DNA of 64,000 nucleotides from Astrobacterium formosum (GCA_030848545.1 JAVDCA010000030.1:1-64000), one strand, 5' to 3'. Positions 1-10,525 are shown, numbered from the stretch's first letter. Program-made: numbers and translations. Notes: generated from the sequence alone by a model not told the origin.

Positions 1-175
1 GCTTGAGCCCGCCCGGCACCTGCTTGCGGTCGCGTCTGTCCTGCACCGGCTGCAGGGCGACGGAATGGTGGTCGAGCCTTGCCGCCTGCTCATACGACAG
101 GATGCCGCGCGCCATCACCGAGCCGATATTCGCCATCGGCATGATGCAATGCAGCTCGGTGACGCGCGGGTCCAT
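1..175 (-). CDS. DarT-like (DUF4433) DNA ADP-ribosyltransferase toxin, N-terminal fragment
   Basis: The first 175 bases read on the minus strand as an open frame from an ATG (MDPRVTELHC...) that runs off the left edge. The visible 58 residues have the pattern of the DarT/DUF4433 N-terminus: a short strand and helix ending in a 'GILSYEQAARL' turn, then 'HHSVALQPVQDRRDRKQVPGG', which resembles the NAD-binding segment of DarT (S-[IV]-A-x3-[IV]-Q-x-R-R...VPGG). DarT enzymes ADP-ribosylate thymidine in single-stranded DNA and are paired with the macrodomain antitoxin DarG. The catalytic half and any darG gene lie outside the window. The same frame stays open upstream of this ATG (RPHGGAAVA), so the start is uncertain. 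It lies downstream of hsdM-hsdS in the same direction, a setting where DarT-type genes are often found. The call rests on a short segment. Confidence 0.6.
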   Translation of the reverse strand, partial: MDPRVTELHCIMPMANIGSVMARGILSYEQAARLDHHSVALQPVQDRRDRKQVPGGLK

Positions 176-269
176 GGCTACGGCGGCGCCTCCATGCGGC
201 CGGCACAGTGGCAGGATGCCGGCGCGCGAACTTGTAAGCGATCCTTACAGGTTGGCCCCTCGGGGGCGT

Positions 270-436
270 CCCTTCTCCCTCTCCCCATTTGGGGAGAGGG
301 TCGGGGTGAGGGGGGAGCGACGCCAGTTGGGCGCACGTGCCCATACGCCGGGTCAGAGGAGATGAGACGACGTCGTGCGCAATCGCGCCGCCGGAGCCCC
401 CTCACCCCAACCCTCTCCCCGCTGGGGAGAGGGAGC
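270..436. repeat. Facing pair of GC-rich palindromic repeats (pair 1)
   Basis: The left copy (270-314) has the core CTCTCCCCATTTGGGGAGAG followed by GGTCGGGGTGAGGGG. The right copy (397-436) is the same unit in reverse orientation: CCCCTCACCCCAACC, then CTCTCCCCGCTGGGGAGAG. The two units face each other around about 80 bases. The inner sequence shares 'gttgggYgcgc' and 'gcgcRatcgc' blocks with the inner sequence of the pair at 11676-11840, so the whole unit probably moves or is maintained as one element. Confidence 0.8.
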
Positions 437-550
437 GCTGCCGCGGCGAGCGGCGACGCATCAGATGCTTCACAAGAGACGTCGATGCCACCGCCCACAT
501 GCGACAGCCCTCCCCCGCATAGCAGGGCAATCGCATATGGCGACGGCGTT

Positions 551-681
551 CCTTCTCCCTCTCCCCGCTTGCGGGGAGAGGGTTGGGGTGAGGGGCTCTT
601 TCCGTGCGTACCGAGCCCGCGGAGACGCCCCCTCACCCGACGCGCTTCGCGCGTCGACCTCTCCCCGCAAGCGGGGAGAGG
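551..681. repeat. Facing pair of GC-rich palindromic repeats (pair 2)
   Basis: The left copy (551-595) has the core CTCTCCCCGCTTGCGGGGAGAG followed by GGTTGGGGTGAGGGG. The right copy (628-681) is reversed and contains an extra small palindrome (ACGCGCTTCGCGCGT) before the core CCTCTCCCCGCAAGCGGGGAGAGG. The overall layout closely matches the pair at 56170-56296, including about 32 bases between the units and the embedded secondary palindrome. Confidence 0.8.
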
Positions 682-905
682 TAAAGATCGTGCCATATGC
701 GATTGCCCTGCCCCGCATAGGGGGAGGGAGCAGGCCGAGTGCGCGGCGCTTTTCATCCCATGCGGGTCGGCCGAAGGCAGGTGCCGAACTCGCAATGACG
801 GGCTGGGATTTGCAGTCATCAACCTCGCCGCGTGGCGACCGGCATCAGTCGTCAAGGCTTCCTTGACAACTGAATCCCTCGACTCGCCGCGAGGCGGACC
901 GCCGC

Positions 906-2208
<1,303 letters not shown>

Positions 2209-2219
<11 letters not shown>

Positions 2220-3840
2220 ACCCGAGCTCCCTCAGATTGGCGGCAATGGCGGCGTCGAGCTTCCTGCCCTCCTCCAGCTGCTCCCGCAGCGTCTTCGCGA
2301 GCCGCGCCATCTTGTCCTCGAACGGCTCGTCGTCCTCCTCGGCCGCCGCGGCGCCCACATAGCGGCCCGGCGTGAGCACGTGGCCGTGCTTGCGGATGTC
2401 GTCGAGCGTCGCCGACTTGCAGAAGCCGGGGACATCCAGATAGCCCCCTCCCCGGCCCTCCCCCGCAGGCGGGGGAGGGAGAAGCGGGTCGCCGCGCCAG
2501 GCGTGGTAGGTGCCGGCGATGGTCTCGATGTCCTTCGCGGTCAACTCGCGATGCACCCGGTCGGTGAGCGTTCCCATCTTGCGGGCGTCGATGAACAAGG
2601 TCTCGCCGCGGCGATCGCGAAAACGGCCGTTCTTCTTGGTGCGCGCCAGAAACCACAGGCAGACCGGAATCTGGGTCGAATAGAAGAGCTGGCCGGGCAG
2701 CGCCACCATGCAGTCGACGAGGTCGGCCTCGACGATCGCCTTCCTGATCTCGCCCTCGCCCGACTGGTTGGACGACATGGAGCCGTTGGCGAGCACGAAG
2801 CCGGCAAGCCCGGTCGGGGCGAGGTGATGGATGAAATGCTGCACCCAGGCGTAGTTGGCATTGCCGGAAGGCGGCGTCCCGAAGGCCCAGCGCTTATCGT
2901 CCTTCAGGAGATCTCCGCGCCAGTCGGAATCGTTGAAGGGCGGGTTGGCCAGCACATAGTCGGCCTTGAGGTCGGGGTGGCGGTCGGCATGGAAGGTGTC
3001 GCCGTGGGCGATCTGCGCCTCGATGCCGCGGATGGCCAGATTCATCTTGGCGAGCCGCCAGGTGGTGTAGTTCGATTCCTGGCCCCACACGGAAATGTCC
3101 GCCTTGGCCTTGCCGCCATTGCCATTGCCGTTGGCATGGGCGCGGATGAAAGCCTCGCTCTGCACGAACATGCCGCCGGACCCGCAGCAGGGATCGTAGA
3201 CCCGGCCCTTGTACGGCGCGAGCATCTCGACCAGGACGCGGACCACGTGGGAGGGCGTGTAGAACTGGCCGCCGCTCTTGCCCTCGGCACTGGCGAAGCG
3301 GGCGAGGAAATATTCGTAGACGCGGCCGAGCGTGTCCTTGGCGCGGGCGGCATCGTCGCCCAGCGCGATGTCGGAGACGAGGTTGATGATCTGGCCGAGG
3401 CGCTGCTTGTCGAGGCCCGGACGGGCATAGTCCTTCGGCAACACGCCCTTGAGGATGACGTTGTCGCGCTCGATCGCCTCCATGGCGGCGTCGACCAGTT
3501 GCCCGATGGTCGGCTGCGGCGCCATGGATTTGAGATAGGACCAGCGCGCCTCCGGGGGTACCCAGAAGATGTTCTGGGCCCGGTACTCGTCGGGGTCCTC
3601 GGGGTCGGCGCCCTGGGCGCGCTGCGCGTCCAGTTCCGCATGCTTGGCCTCGAAGGCGTCGGAGATGTATTTCAGGAAGATCAGGCCGAGCACCACGTGC
3701 TTGTACTCGGCCGCATCCATGTTGTTACGCAACGCGTCGGCGGCCGCCCATAACTGGGCCTCGAAGCCGAGCGGCCCGCCATTTCCGTTCTTCTTTTTGT
3801 CGTCGGCCGTCTTGCTGCCGTTCTTCGCTGCCCGTGCCAT
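2209..3840 (-). CDS. hsdM: Type I restriction-modification DNA methyltransferase subunit M
   Basis: This is a 543-residue adenine-N6 methyltransferase subunit. The N-terminal helical domain (about 20-150; [18 protein letters not shown]) precedes the SAM-dependent methyltransferase core, with [10 protein letters not shown] at 191, the SAM-binding motif DPCCGSGG at 216-223 and the catalytic NPPF at 299-302. It methylates the site defined by HsdS and, in family members, works as M2S or with HsdR as R2M2S. Residues about 452-468 ([19 protein letters not shown]) are encoded by a GC-rich palindromic repeat at about 2444-2483 inserted in frame. It lies between AGTYHAWRG and [11 protein letters not shown], sequence that is normally continuous. 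The insert keeps the frame and the rest looks intact, so the protein may still work. Confidence 0.95.
2444..2483. repeat. Palindromic repeat embedded in frame in hsdM
   Basis: The core CCCTCCCCCGCAGGCGGGGGAGGG is a variant of the repeats found between genes elsewhere in the window. Here it lies inside hsdM and is read as a Pro/Gly-rich segment without breaking the frame, comparable in effect to the palindromic elements known inside Rickettsia proteins. Confidence 0.75.
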
Positions 3841-3947
3841 CAGTCAACCCCCGTGCCCCGGCGCATCATTACAACGATCCGGACGAAGGCGACAACGACG
3901 GGCGATGCCAGTCGTGGCGAACCGCAGGCGAACCGGGCCCCCCCCCC

Positions 3948-4802
3948 TCACATCTCCTTGCGGAACGGATGCGCCGGGTAGACCCCGAGGATCTTCATCT
4001 TCTTGGAGAAGAACTGCAGCTCGTCGAGCGCCAGCGCCAGGCTGCGGTCGTCGGGGTGGCCCTCGACGTCGGCGTAGAACTGGGTGGCGGTGAACTGGCC
4101 CTCGATCATGTAGCTTTCGAGCTTGGTCATGTTGACGCCGTTGGTGGCGAAGCCGCCCAGCGCCTTGTAGAGGGCCGCCGGCACGTTGCGGACCTGGAAC
4201 ACGAAGGTGGTGATCACCGGGCCGTTGCCGTTCCGCGCCGGATGCGGCTCGCGCGACAACACGATGAAGCGGGTGGTCGCGTGCGAAGCGTCCTCGATGT
4301 TCTCGGCGAGGATGTCGAGGCCGTAGATCTCGGCGGCGAGCCGCGAGGCGATCGCCGCGCAGCTCTTGTCGCCACGCTCGGCGACCTCGCGGGCGGCGCC
4401 GGCGGTGTCGGCGGCGACGATCGCCTTGAGGCCGTGCTTGCGCACGAAGTTGCGGCACTGGCCGAGCGCCATGATGTGGCTCTCGACCGTCTTCAAGCCC
4501 TTGATGGTCGCGCCCTTGGGGGCGACGAGCTGGTTGCGGATCGGCAGGAACCATTCGGCGATGATGTTGAGCCGCGACTTGGGCATCAGGGCGTGGATGT
4601 CCGACACCCGGCCGGCGACCGAATTCTCGATCGGGATCATGCCGAGATCGGCCTCGCCCTGGTCGAGCGCCGCAAACGCGTCCTCGAAGGTCGGGCACGG
4701 CATCGGCTCGAAATCCGGATAGGCCTCGCGGCAGGCGATGTGCGAGTTCGCGCCCAGTTCGCCCTGGAACACGATGGTCTTCTTGGTCGCCGATGTCGTC
4801 AT
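3948..4802 (-). CDS. pheA: Prephenate dehydratase
   Basis: The 284-residue enzyme converts prephenate to phenylpyruvate in phenylalanine synthesis. The catalytic PDT domain covers about residues 8-185 (FQGELGANSHIA; PIENSVAGRV; the substrate-binding segment SHATTRFIVLSRE near 175). An ACT regulatory domain follows (about 200-280; NVPAALYKALGGFATNGVNMTKLES and GQFTATQFYADVEGHP), which in relatives gives feedback inhibition by phenylalanine. There is no chorismate mutase domain, so this is the monofunctional form usual in alphaproteobacteria. It follows kdsB by 9 bases in the same direction, a pairing conserved in Hyphomicrobiales, and is probably co-transcribed with it. Confidence 0.95.
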   Translation of the reverse strand: MTTSATKKTIVFQGELGANSHIACREAYPDFEPMPCPTFEDAFAALDQGEADLGMIPIENSVAGRVSDIHALMPKSRLNIIAEWFLPIRNQLVAPKGATIKGLKTVESHIMALGQCRNFVRKHGLKAIVAADTAGAAREVAERGDKSCAAIASRLAAEIYGLDILAENIEDASHATTRFIVLSREPHPARNGNGPVITTFVFQVRNVPAALYKALGGFATNGVNMTKLESYMIEGQFTATQFYADVEGHPDDRSLALALDELQFFSKKMKILGVYPAHPFRKEM

Positions 4803-4811
4803 TTTGTTTCG

Positions 4812-5564
4812 TCACGTTCCGGCGGTCTGGCCGCCGCTCTTGAGGATGTCGCGGGCGATGTCGAGGTCCTCCGGCGTATCGACGCCCAAGGGCACCGAGG
4901 CGACCACGACGGCGTCGATGCGCATGCCGGCCTCGAGGGCGCGGAGCTGCTCGAGCTTCTCGCGCCTTTCCAGCGTCGAGGGCTCGAGGCCCACGAAGCG
5001 CGCCAGGGCGGCGCGCTGATAGGCGTAGAGGCCGATGTGATGGTAGAGGGGTCCTTCGCCCCAGGGGGCGGTGGCGCGGGTGAAATAGAGGGCCCGCAAC
5101 CGGGAGTCGCTCAAGGGCGAGCCGACCAGCTTGACGACGTTGGGATTGGTGCGCTCCTCGTCGCGGCGGATGATCGCCGTGAGCGTCGTGATGTCGACTT
5201 CCGGGTCGGCGAGCGGCGCCAGCGAAGCGCGGATGTCGGCCGGCGAGACCGTCGGCAGGTCGCCCTGCACATTGACCACGTGGCGGGCAAGGCCCTTGGG
5301 ATCGATGGTATTCAGGGCCTCGAAGATACGGTCGGACCCGGAGGCGTGGTCGGACCGGGTCAGGACGGCCCGGTGGCCGGCCTTCTCGACCGCAGCGGCG
5401 ATCTCCTCGGAATCGGTCGCCACCACCACCTCGCCGATGCCGGCTTCGGTGGCGCGCTCCGCCACATGGACGATCATCGGCTTGCCCCAGATGTCGGCGA
5501 GCGGCTTGCCCGGCAGGCGCGTCGACGCCATGCGGGCCGGAATGAGAACAATCGTTTCGGCCAT
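4812..5564 (-). CDS. kdsB: 3-deoxy-manno-octulosonate cytidylyltransferase
   Basis: The 250-residue enzyme activates Kdo with CTP to CMP-Kdo for lipid A inner-core synthesis in the cytoplasm. The N-terminal nucleotide-binding signature [18 protein letters not shown] (residues 8-25), [19 protein letters not shown] (about 71-80) and NVQGDLP (about 98) are all present, and the length is normal for the family. It is the first gene of a two-gene unit with pheA and is divergent from cycM; the roughly 200-base gap before cycM must carry both promoters. Confidence 0.96.
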   Translation of the reverse strand: MAETIVLIPARMASTRLPGKPLADIWGKPMIVHVAERATEAGIGEVVVATDSEEIAAAVEKAGHRAVLTRSDHASGSDRIFEALNTIDPKGLARHVVNVQGDLPTVSPADIRASLAPLADPEVDITTLTAIIRRDEERTNPNVVKLVGSPLSDSRLRALYFTRATAPWGEGPLYHHIGLYAYQRAALARFVGLEPSTLERREKLEQLRALEAGMRIDAVVVASVPLGVDTPEDLDIARDILKSGGQTAGT

Positions 5565-5761
5565 TTTCGGCCCCCCGCGACGGCCCCCCAGCCGGCCGGC
5601 ACCAATGACGAAGGTCTAAAAGTTCAGGCCCGCTTATACGGGTTGCCAGCCTCCAGGCAAACCGGGTATTTCAAGACCAGCCGACCAGGCCAGACTGCCT
5701 TTTCTCAGCCTCCCGACAGACGCGTCGCGAGACACCCGCGACAGGTGCCAGGGCTTGCCGC

Positions 5762-6316
5762 ATGGACGCATATGAATTCAACAAATTCGCCATGGCGGGG
5801 CTGTTCGCCTGCCTCGGCGTGCTGACCCTCAACATCACCGCCGGGGCTCTGTTCTCGCCGGAGAGTCCCGAGAAGCCCGGCTACGATATCGCCGTGCGGG
5901 AGAAGGAAGGCGCGGCGCCGGCGGCGGCCGAGCAACCCAAGTCCGAGCCCATCGAGGTCCTGCTCGCCAATTCCAGCCCCGAGCGCGGCCAGGCGGCCGG
6001 CAAGGTCTGCCTGACCTGCCACACCTTCGAGAAGGGCGGCCCCAACAAGGTCGGCCCCAATCTCTACGGCGTCGTCGGCCGGCCGAGGGCATCGCACGAG
6101 GGTTTCAACTATTCGGCGGCCATGAAGGCCAAGGGCGGCGAATGGACCTACGAGGAGCTCAACAAGTTCGTCATGGATCCCAAGGGGACCGTCCCCGGCA
6201 CGTCCATGTCCTTCGCGGGCATCAAGCGCGACAACCAGCGCGCCGACCTCATCAATTACCTGCATACGCTGGCCGACAATCCGGGCCCGCTGCCCAAGGC
6301 GGCCGAGGCCAAATAG
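5762..6316 (+). CDS. cycM: Membrane-anchored cytochrome c (CycM type)
   Basis: This 184-residue class I cytochrome c has an N-terminal hydrophobic anchor (about residues 9-31) that is probably not cleaved, followed by a flexible Ala/Pro/Glu-rich linker. The haem domain has CLTCH at 83-87 (covalent haem and proximal His) and the distal ligand Met149 in GTSMSFAG. CycM proteins in rhizobia pass electrons from the bc1 complex to aa3-type terminal oxidase at the periplasmic face. The divergent pairing with kdsB-pheA matches the arrangement known around cycM in Bradyrhizobium. A strong hairpin terminator follows. Confidence 0.92.
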   Translation: MDAYEFNKFAMAGLFACLGVLTLNITAGALFSPESPEKPGYDIAVREKEGAAPAAAEQPKSEPIEVLLANSSPERGQAAGKVCLTCHTFEKGGPNKVGPNLYGVVGRPRASHEGFNYSAAMKAKGGEWTYEELNKFVMDPKGTVPGTSMSFAGIKRDNQRADLINYLHTLADNPGPLPKAAEAK

Positions 6317-6356
6317 GCCGGATCGTTGGCGGCGACCGATACACGTGACGCGCGAC

Positions 6357-6381
6357 GGCCGGGCCCGGTGCCCGGCCTTTT
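6357..6381 (+). terminator. Rho-independent terminator after cycM
   Basis: GGCCGGGC, a short loop, then GCCCGGCC is followed by TTTT, 40 bases after the cycM stop. The stem is perfect and GC-only. Confidence 0.75.
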
Positions 6382-6518
6382 ACGTTGCGGCGGCCACGCG
6401 GATAGGCGCACGTGAAAGTGAAGCCGGCGCGGCCAAAGGCGCCACCACCGGGGTGCCGCCCCATCCAAAAACCGACATAATGCCGCAAATACCGTGGCTT
6501 CCGACCACTGTCCGGAGA

Positions 6519-8501
6519 ATGGCCTTGCCCGTGACCAGGAAAGACTTCGACCCTCATCCCGAGGTACGAGCGCAGCGAGCCTCGAAGGATGAAGCCGAAG
6601 GGCATTCACCAGCCGCCGGCCTCGATCGCCGTGCCGTCCTGCGGGCCGCCGGCGTGGCGCTGGCGTCGACCGCCCTGTCCGGTCTCGGCCGCATGTCGTC
6701 CGCGCTGGCGCAGGGCGCCACGGCCCCCCGGTGGCGCCACGGCCTGTCGCTGTTCGACGACATCAAGTATCCGGCCGATTTCAAGCAGTTCGACTACGTC
6801 AATGTGAACGCCCCCAAGGGCGGCGCCGTGCGCCAGATCGCCATCGGGACCTACGACAATTTCAACATCGTGGTCTCCGGCGTGAAGGGCACGATCGGCG
6901 GACCGGTCATCTTTATCTACGAATCCCTGATGACGGCGGCTCTCGACGAGATCTCGACCGAGTACGGCCAGCTCGCCGAAACGGTGTCCTATCCGGCCGA
7001 CTATTCCACCGTCACCTACCGGCTGCGGGCCGCCGCCCGCTGGCACGACGGCAAGCCGGTGACGCCCGAGGACGTGATCTTCTCCCTCGAAGCGTTCAAG
7101 AAGAACCATCCGACATACGCCGCCTATTACAGCCACGTCACCAAGGCGGAGAAGACCGGCGAACGCGACGTCACCTTCACGTTCGATTCGACCGGCAACC
7201 GCGAACTGCCGCTGATCGTCGGCCAGTTGCGCGTCCTGCCCAGGCACTGGTGGGAAGGCACGGACGCGACCGGCAAGAAGCGCGACATATCGGCGACGAC
7301 GCTCGAAATCCCGCTCGGCAGCGGCCCATACAGCATCCGCGAATTCACCCCCGGCCGTACCATCGTGCTCGAGCGCGTCAAGGACTACTGGGGCAAGGAC
7401 TTGCCCGTGAATATCGGCCAGAACAATTTCGACGAACTGCGCTACGAATATTTCCGCGACTCCACCGTCGCCATCGAGGCCTTCAAGGGCGACGTGGTCG
7501 ACTGGCGATTGGAGAACTCCGCCAAGGACTGGGCGACGGCCTACGACTTCCCGGCCGTGCGCGAGAAGCGCGTCGTCCTGGAGGAATTCCCGATCCTCAG
7601 CTCCGGCGGCATGCAGGCTTTCGCGTTCAACTCCCGCCGCGACAAGTTCAAGGACGCCAACGTCCGCCGCGCCTTCAACTACGCGTTCGACTTCGAAGAC
7701 ATGAACCAGGCCATGTTCTTCGGCCAGTACAAGCGCATCGCCAGCTATTTCGAAGGCATGCCGGACCTGATGTCGTCGGGCCTGCCGCAGGGCCAGGAAC
7801 TCGCGATCCTGGAGACCGTCCGCGACAAGGTGCCGCCGGAAGTCTTCACCACGCCCTACACCAACCCGACCGGCGGCAGCCCCGAGGCGACCCGCGCCAA
7901 CCTGCGCGAGGGCCTGCGGCTCATGAAGGTCGGTGGCTACGAGGTACGCGACCGAAAACTCGTCAATGCCAAGACCGGCGAGCCCATGGCGGTCGAGTTC
8001 CTCTTGGCCTCGCCCACCTTCGAGCGGCTGGTGCTGCGCTATCAGCCGTCGCTGGAGCGCATGGGGATTTCGGTCACGGTGCGCAGCATCGACCCCAGCC
8101 AGTACGAGAACCGGCTGCGCAACTGGGACTTCGACATCATCGTCGACTCGTGGGGACAGTCGCTGTCGCCCGGCAACGAACAGCGCGGCTTCTGGGGCTC
8201 GGCGGCGGCCGACCAGCCGGGATCGCAGAACTCGGTCGGGATCAAAAACCCGGCCATCGACGCCCTGATCGAAAAAGTGATCTTCGCCAAGAACCGCGCC
8301 GAACTCGAAGCCGCCGTGAAGGCGCTCGACCGCGTGCTGCTGTGGCACCACTACGTGGTGCCACAGTGGACCTACGGTAAGGCGCGCACCGCCCGCTGGG
8401 ATCGCTTCGGGCGACCCGACACGATGCCCAAATACGGCGCCTCGGCATTCCCCATGGTGTGGTGGTGGGACGCCGCCCGCGCCGCGAAGGTGCGCCCGTG
8501 A
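6519..8501 (+). CDS. Periplasmic substrate-binding protein of a Yej-type peptide ABC transporter (first copy)
   Basis: This is a family 5 solute-binding protein (SBP_bac_5) of the YejA/microcin C-oligopeptide group, 660 residues from the chosen start. A twin-arginine-like signal (DRRAVLRAAGVALASTALSG...SALAQ) precedes the mature domain, which has the group hallmarks FDDIKYPADFKQFDYVNVNAPKGG, WHDGKPVTPEDVIFSLEAF and FNSRRDKFKDANVRRAFNYAFDFE. A repeat-derived stretch (HPEVRAQRASKDEAEG) lies in frame before the signal, and there is no in-frame start between it and the signal. The protein therefore carries an extended N-region. Candidate starts are ATG 6480, ATG 6519, TTG 6525 (best spaced after GGAGA) and GTG 6531. 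It is first in the yej operon and overlaps the next gene. Confidence 0.85.
   Translation: MALPVTRKDFDPHPEVRAQRASKDEAEGHSPAAGLDRRAVLRAAGVALASTALSGLGRMSSALAQGATAPRWRHGLSLFDDIKYPADFKQFDYVNVNAPKGGAVRQIAIGTYDNFNIVVSGVKGTIGGPVIFIYESLMTAALDEISTEYGQLAETVSYPADYSTVTYRLRAAARWHDGKPVTPEDVIFSLEAFKKNHPTYAAYYSHVTKAEKTGERDVTFTFDSTGNRELPLIVGQLRVLPRHWWEGTDATGKKRDISATTLEIPLGSGPYSIREFTPGRTIVLERVKDYWGKDLPVNIGQNNFDELRYEYFRDSTVAIEAFKGDVVDWRLENSAKDWATAYDFPAVREKRVVLEEFPILSSGGMQAFAFNSRRDKFKDANVRRAFNYAFDFEDMNQAMFFGQYKRIASYFEGMPDLMSSGLPQGQELAILETVRDKVPPEVFTTPYTNPTGGSPEATRANLREGLRLMKVGGYEVRDRKLVNAKTGEPMAVEFLLASPTFERLVLRYQPSLERMGISVTVRSIDPSQYENRLRNWDFDIIVDSWGQSLSPGNEQRGFWGSAAADQPGSQNSVGIKNPAIDALIEKVIFAKNRAELEAAVKALDRVLLWHHYVVPQWTYGKARTARWDRFGRPDTMPKYGASAFPMVWWWDAARAAKVRP
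6550..6597. repeat. Dispersed repeat inside the N-terminal coding region of the first binding protein
   Basis: CCTCATCCCGAGGTACGAG...CTCGAAGGATGAAG is a dispersed palindromic repeat type familiar from Hyphomicrobiales intergenic regions. Here it is read as the residues HPEVRAQRASKDEAEG upstream of the Tat-type signal. Confidence 0.6.
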
Positions 8502-10369
8502 GGCTTTCGCGCCGCGAGGCCCTCATCGGTGCCGGCGCGCTCGCCGGCGCATCGGTTTTCGAGCCGCGCCGCGTCGTCGCCCAGGTGGTCGATCAGGAGG
8601 CGGAACGCCACGGCATCTCGGCCTTCGGCGACCTGAAGTATCCGCCGGACTTCAAGCATTTCGGCTATGTGGATACGAGCGCTCCCAAGGGCGGCGTGTT
8701 CTCCCAGCTCGGCTCGACCCGCATCTACAACCAGAATTTCCTCACCTTCAATTCGTTCAACAGCTTCATCCTGCGTGGCGACGCCGCGCTCGGCATGGAG
8801 CGCACCTTCGCGACCCTGATGAGGTCCGCCTTCGACGAGCCGGACGCCATGTACGGGCTCGCCGCCGCTTCCGTGCGCATTTCGGCAGACGGGCTGACCT
8901 ACCGCTACCGCCTGCGCAAAGAGGCACGCTTCCACGACGGCTCGCCGCTCACCGCCCATGACGTCGCCTTCTCGTTCAATCTGCTGAAGGAGAAGGGCCA
9001 CCCCATCATCACCCAGCTCACCCGCGACTTCGTCGGCGCCGAGGCGGAAACCGACGACATCGTGGTGACGCGCTTCAAGCCCGGACGCGGCCGCGACGTG
9101 CCGCTGTTCGTCGCCGCCCTGCCGATCTTCTCGCGCGCCTACTACGCCGTGAAGCCGTTCGAGGAATCCACCCTCGACATTCCGCTCGGCTCCGGCCCCT
9201 ACCGGGTCGGCCGCTTCGAGCCCGGCCGCTACGTCGAATACGAGCGGGTCAAGGACTGGTGGGGCGCGAACCTGCCGGTCGCCATCGGGCAGGATAATTT
9301 CGACGTGCTGCGCTACGAGTATTACCGCGACCGCGACGTCGCCTTCGAGGGCTTCACCGGCAAGAGCTACCTGTTCCGCGAGGAGTTCACCTCCCGGATC
9401 TGGGCGACCCGCTACGACTTTCCGGCCATACGGGACGGCCGCGTCAAACGCGAAGTCATGACGGACCTGACGCCCTCCGGCGCCCAGGGCTGGTTCATCA
9501 ACACGCGCCGCGACAAGTTCAAGAATCCGAAGCTGCGCGAGGCGCTGATCTGCGCCTTCGATTTCGAGTGGACCAACAAGACCATCATGTATGGCGCCTA
9601 CGAGCGCACCCAGTCGGTGTTCGAGAACTCCGACATGAAGGCGGTGGGCCCACCCGGACCCGACGAGCTCGCGCTGCTCGAACCCTTCCGCGGCAAGGTG
9701 CCGGACGAGGTGTTCGGCGAACCCTTCGTGCCGCCGGTGTCGGACGGGTCGGGGCAAGACCGCACGCTCCTGCGCCGGGCCGTCAGGCTCCTGCAGGACG
9801 CCGGCTACCCCATCAAGGACGGCAAGCGCGTCGATCCCAACGGAACGGCGCTGACCATCGAGTTCCTGCTCGACGAGCCGTCCTTCCAGCCGCACCACAT
9901 GCCCTACATCAAGAACCTGGCGACGCTCGGCATCGACGCGACGCTGCGCCTCGTGGATCCGGTGCAGCACCGCGCCCGTGTGGATCAGTTCGATTTCGAC
10001 ATGGCGATCCAGCGCATGTCGTTCTCCTCGACGCCGGGCGATTCACTGCGTTCGTACCTGTCCTCCCGGGCCGCCACCACGGCGGGATCCAGCAACCTCG
10101 CCGGCATCGCCGACCCGGCGATCGACACCCTGATCGAGGTCATCATCGCGGCCAAGACGAGGGCCGAACTCACGACCGCCTGTCGGGCCCTCGACCGCGT
10201 CATCCGCGCCGGCCGCTACTGGGTCCCGCAATGGTTCAGCAAGACCCACAAGCTCGCCTACTGGGACGTGTTCGGCCATCCGCCGGAGAAGCCGCGCTAC
10301 TATCGGGGCTACCCGGAGATCTGGTGGTATGATCAGGCCAAGGCCGCCAAGCTCGAGGGACGGGGCTAG
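8498..10369 (+). CDS. Periplasmic substrate-binding protein of a Yej-type peptide ABC transporter (second copy)
   Basis: This second YejA-group binding protein (623 residues) closely parallels its upstream neighbour: HGISAFGDLKYPPDFKHFGYVDTSAPKGGVF, FHDGSPLTAHDVAFSFNLL, and FINTRRDKFKNPKLREALICAFDFEW. The start chosen is GTG 8498, whose GTGA overlaps the TGA of the first copy and which has GAAGG seven bases upstream. It puts a twin-arginine-like signal (LSRREALIGAGALAGASVFEP) at the very N-terminus. Tandem paralogous binding proteins feeding one permease are common in rhizobial yej operons and suggest two ligand ranges (oligopeptides or peptide-nucleotide compounds). The ligand cannot be read from the sequence. 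Confidence 0.88.
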   Translation: MRLSRREALIGAGALAGASVFEPRRVVAQVVDQEAERHGISAFGDLKYPPDFKHFGYVDTSAPKGGVFSQLGSTRIYNQNFLTFNSFNSFILRGDAALGMERTFATLMRSAFDEPDAMYGLAAASVRISADGLTYRYRLRKEARFHDGSPLTAHDVAFSFNLLKEKGHPIITQLTRDFVGAEAETDDIVVTRFKPGRGRDVPLFVAALPIFSRAYYAVKPFEESTLDIPLGSGPYRVGRFEPGRYVEYERVKDWWGANLPVAIGQDNFDVLRYEYYRDRDVAFEGFTGKSYLFREEFTSRIWATRYDFPAIRDGRVKREVMTDLTPSGAQGWFINTRRDKFKNPKLREALICAFDFEWTNKTIMYGAYERTQSVFENSDMKAVGPPGPDELALLEPFRGKVPDEVFGEPFVPPVSDGSGQDRTLLRRAVRLLQDAGYPIKDGKRVDPNGTALTIEFLLDEPSFQPHHMPYIKNLATLGIDATLRLVDPVQHRARVDQFDFDMAIQRMSFSSTPGDSLRSYLSSRAATTAGSSNLAGIADPAIDTLIEVIIAAKTRAELTTACRALDRVIRAGRYWVPQWFSKTHKLAYWDVFGHPPEKPRYYRGYPEIWWYDQAKAAKLEGRG

Positions 10370-10408
10370 GATGGTGGTCCGAAGAGCCCGTTTCTGTCCG
10401 CTTTGTAA

Positions 10409-10496
10409 TCATGACCGGGCTTGTCCGATTCATTCACGGCTTTATGTTCCATCGGCAGGAAAGCGTGGATGCCCGGGAATGAGACCGGGCACGACG
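10409..10496. repeat. Inverted dispersed repeat between the second binding protein gene and yejB
   Basis: The left arm (ATGACCGGGCTTGTCCGATTCATTCACGG, 10411 on) and right arm (CGTGGATGCCCGGGAATGAGACCGGGCACGACG) are reverse-complement relatives. The same family, better preserved, occurs at 46196-46287. Lying inside the yej operon, it could fold in the message and separate expression of the binding proteins from that of the permeases. Confidence 0.6.
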
Positions 10497-10525
10497 AATT
10501 TTCAGCACCATACGGCCGAGGCCTG

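Larger units (their letters stand above)
176..905. repeat. Repeat-filled intergenic region between hsdS and the DarT-like gene
   Basis: This 730-base stretch shows no credible gene; the open frames in it translate the repeats into Pro/Arg/Gly-rich text. It holds four copies of a GC-rich palindrome arranged as two facing pairs (about 270-436 and 551-681), separated by short sequences including 'gcatatgg' and 'ccatatgcg' arms at 532-545 and 692-705. A further repeat-like remnant (about 740-810, 'tcgcaatgacgggctgggatt') follows. No promoter was evident. Confidence 0.7.

Noticed and set aside
270..681. CRISPR-like array, because of four similar repeats in a row
   Set aside because: The copies alternate in orientation, have different spacing and are palindromic units also found elsewhere; there are no cas genes and no regular spacers.
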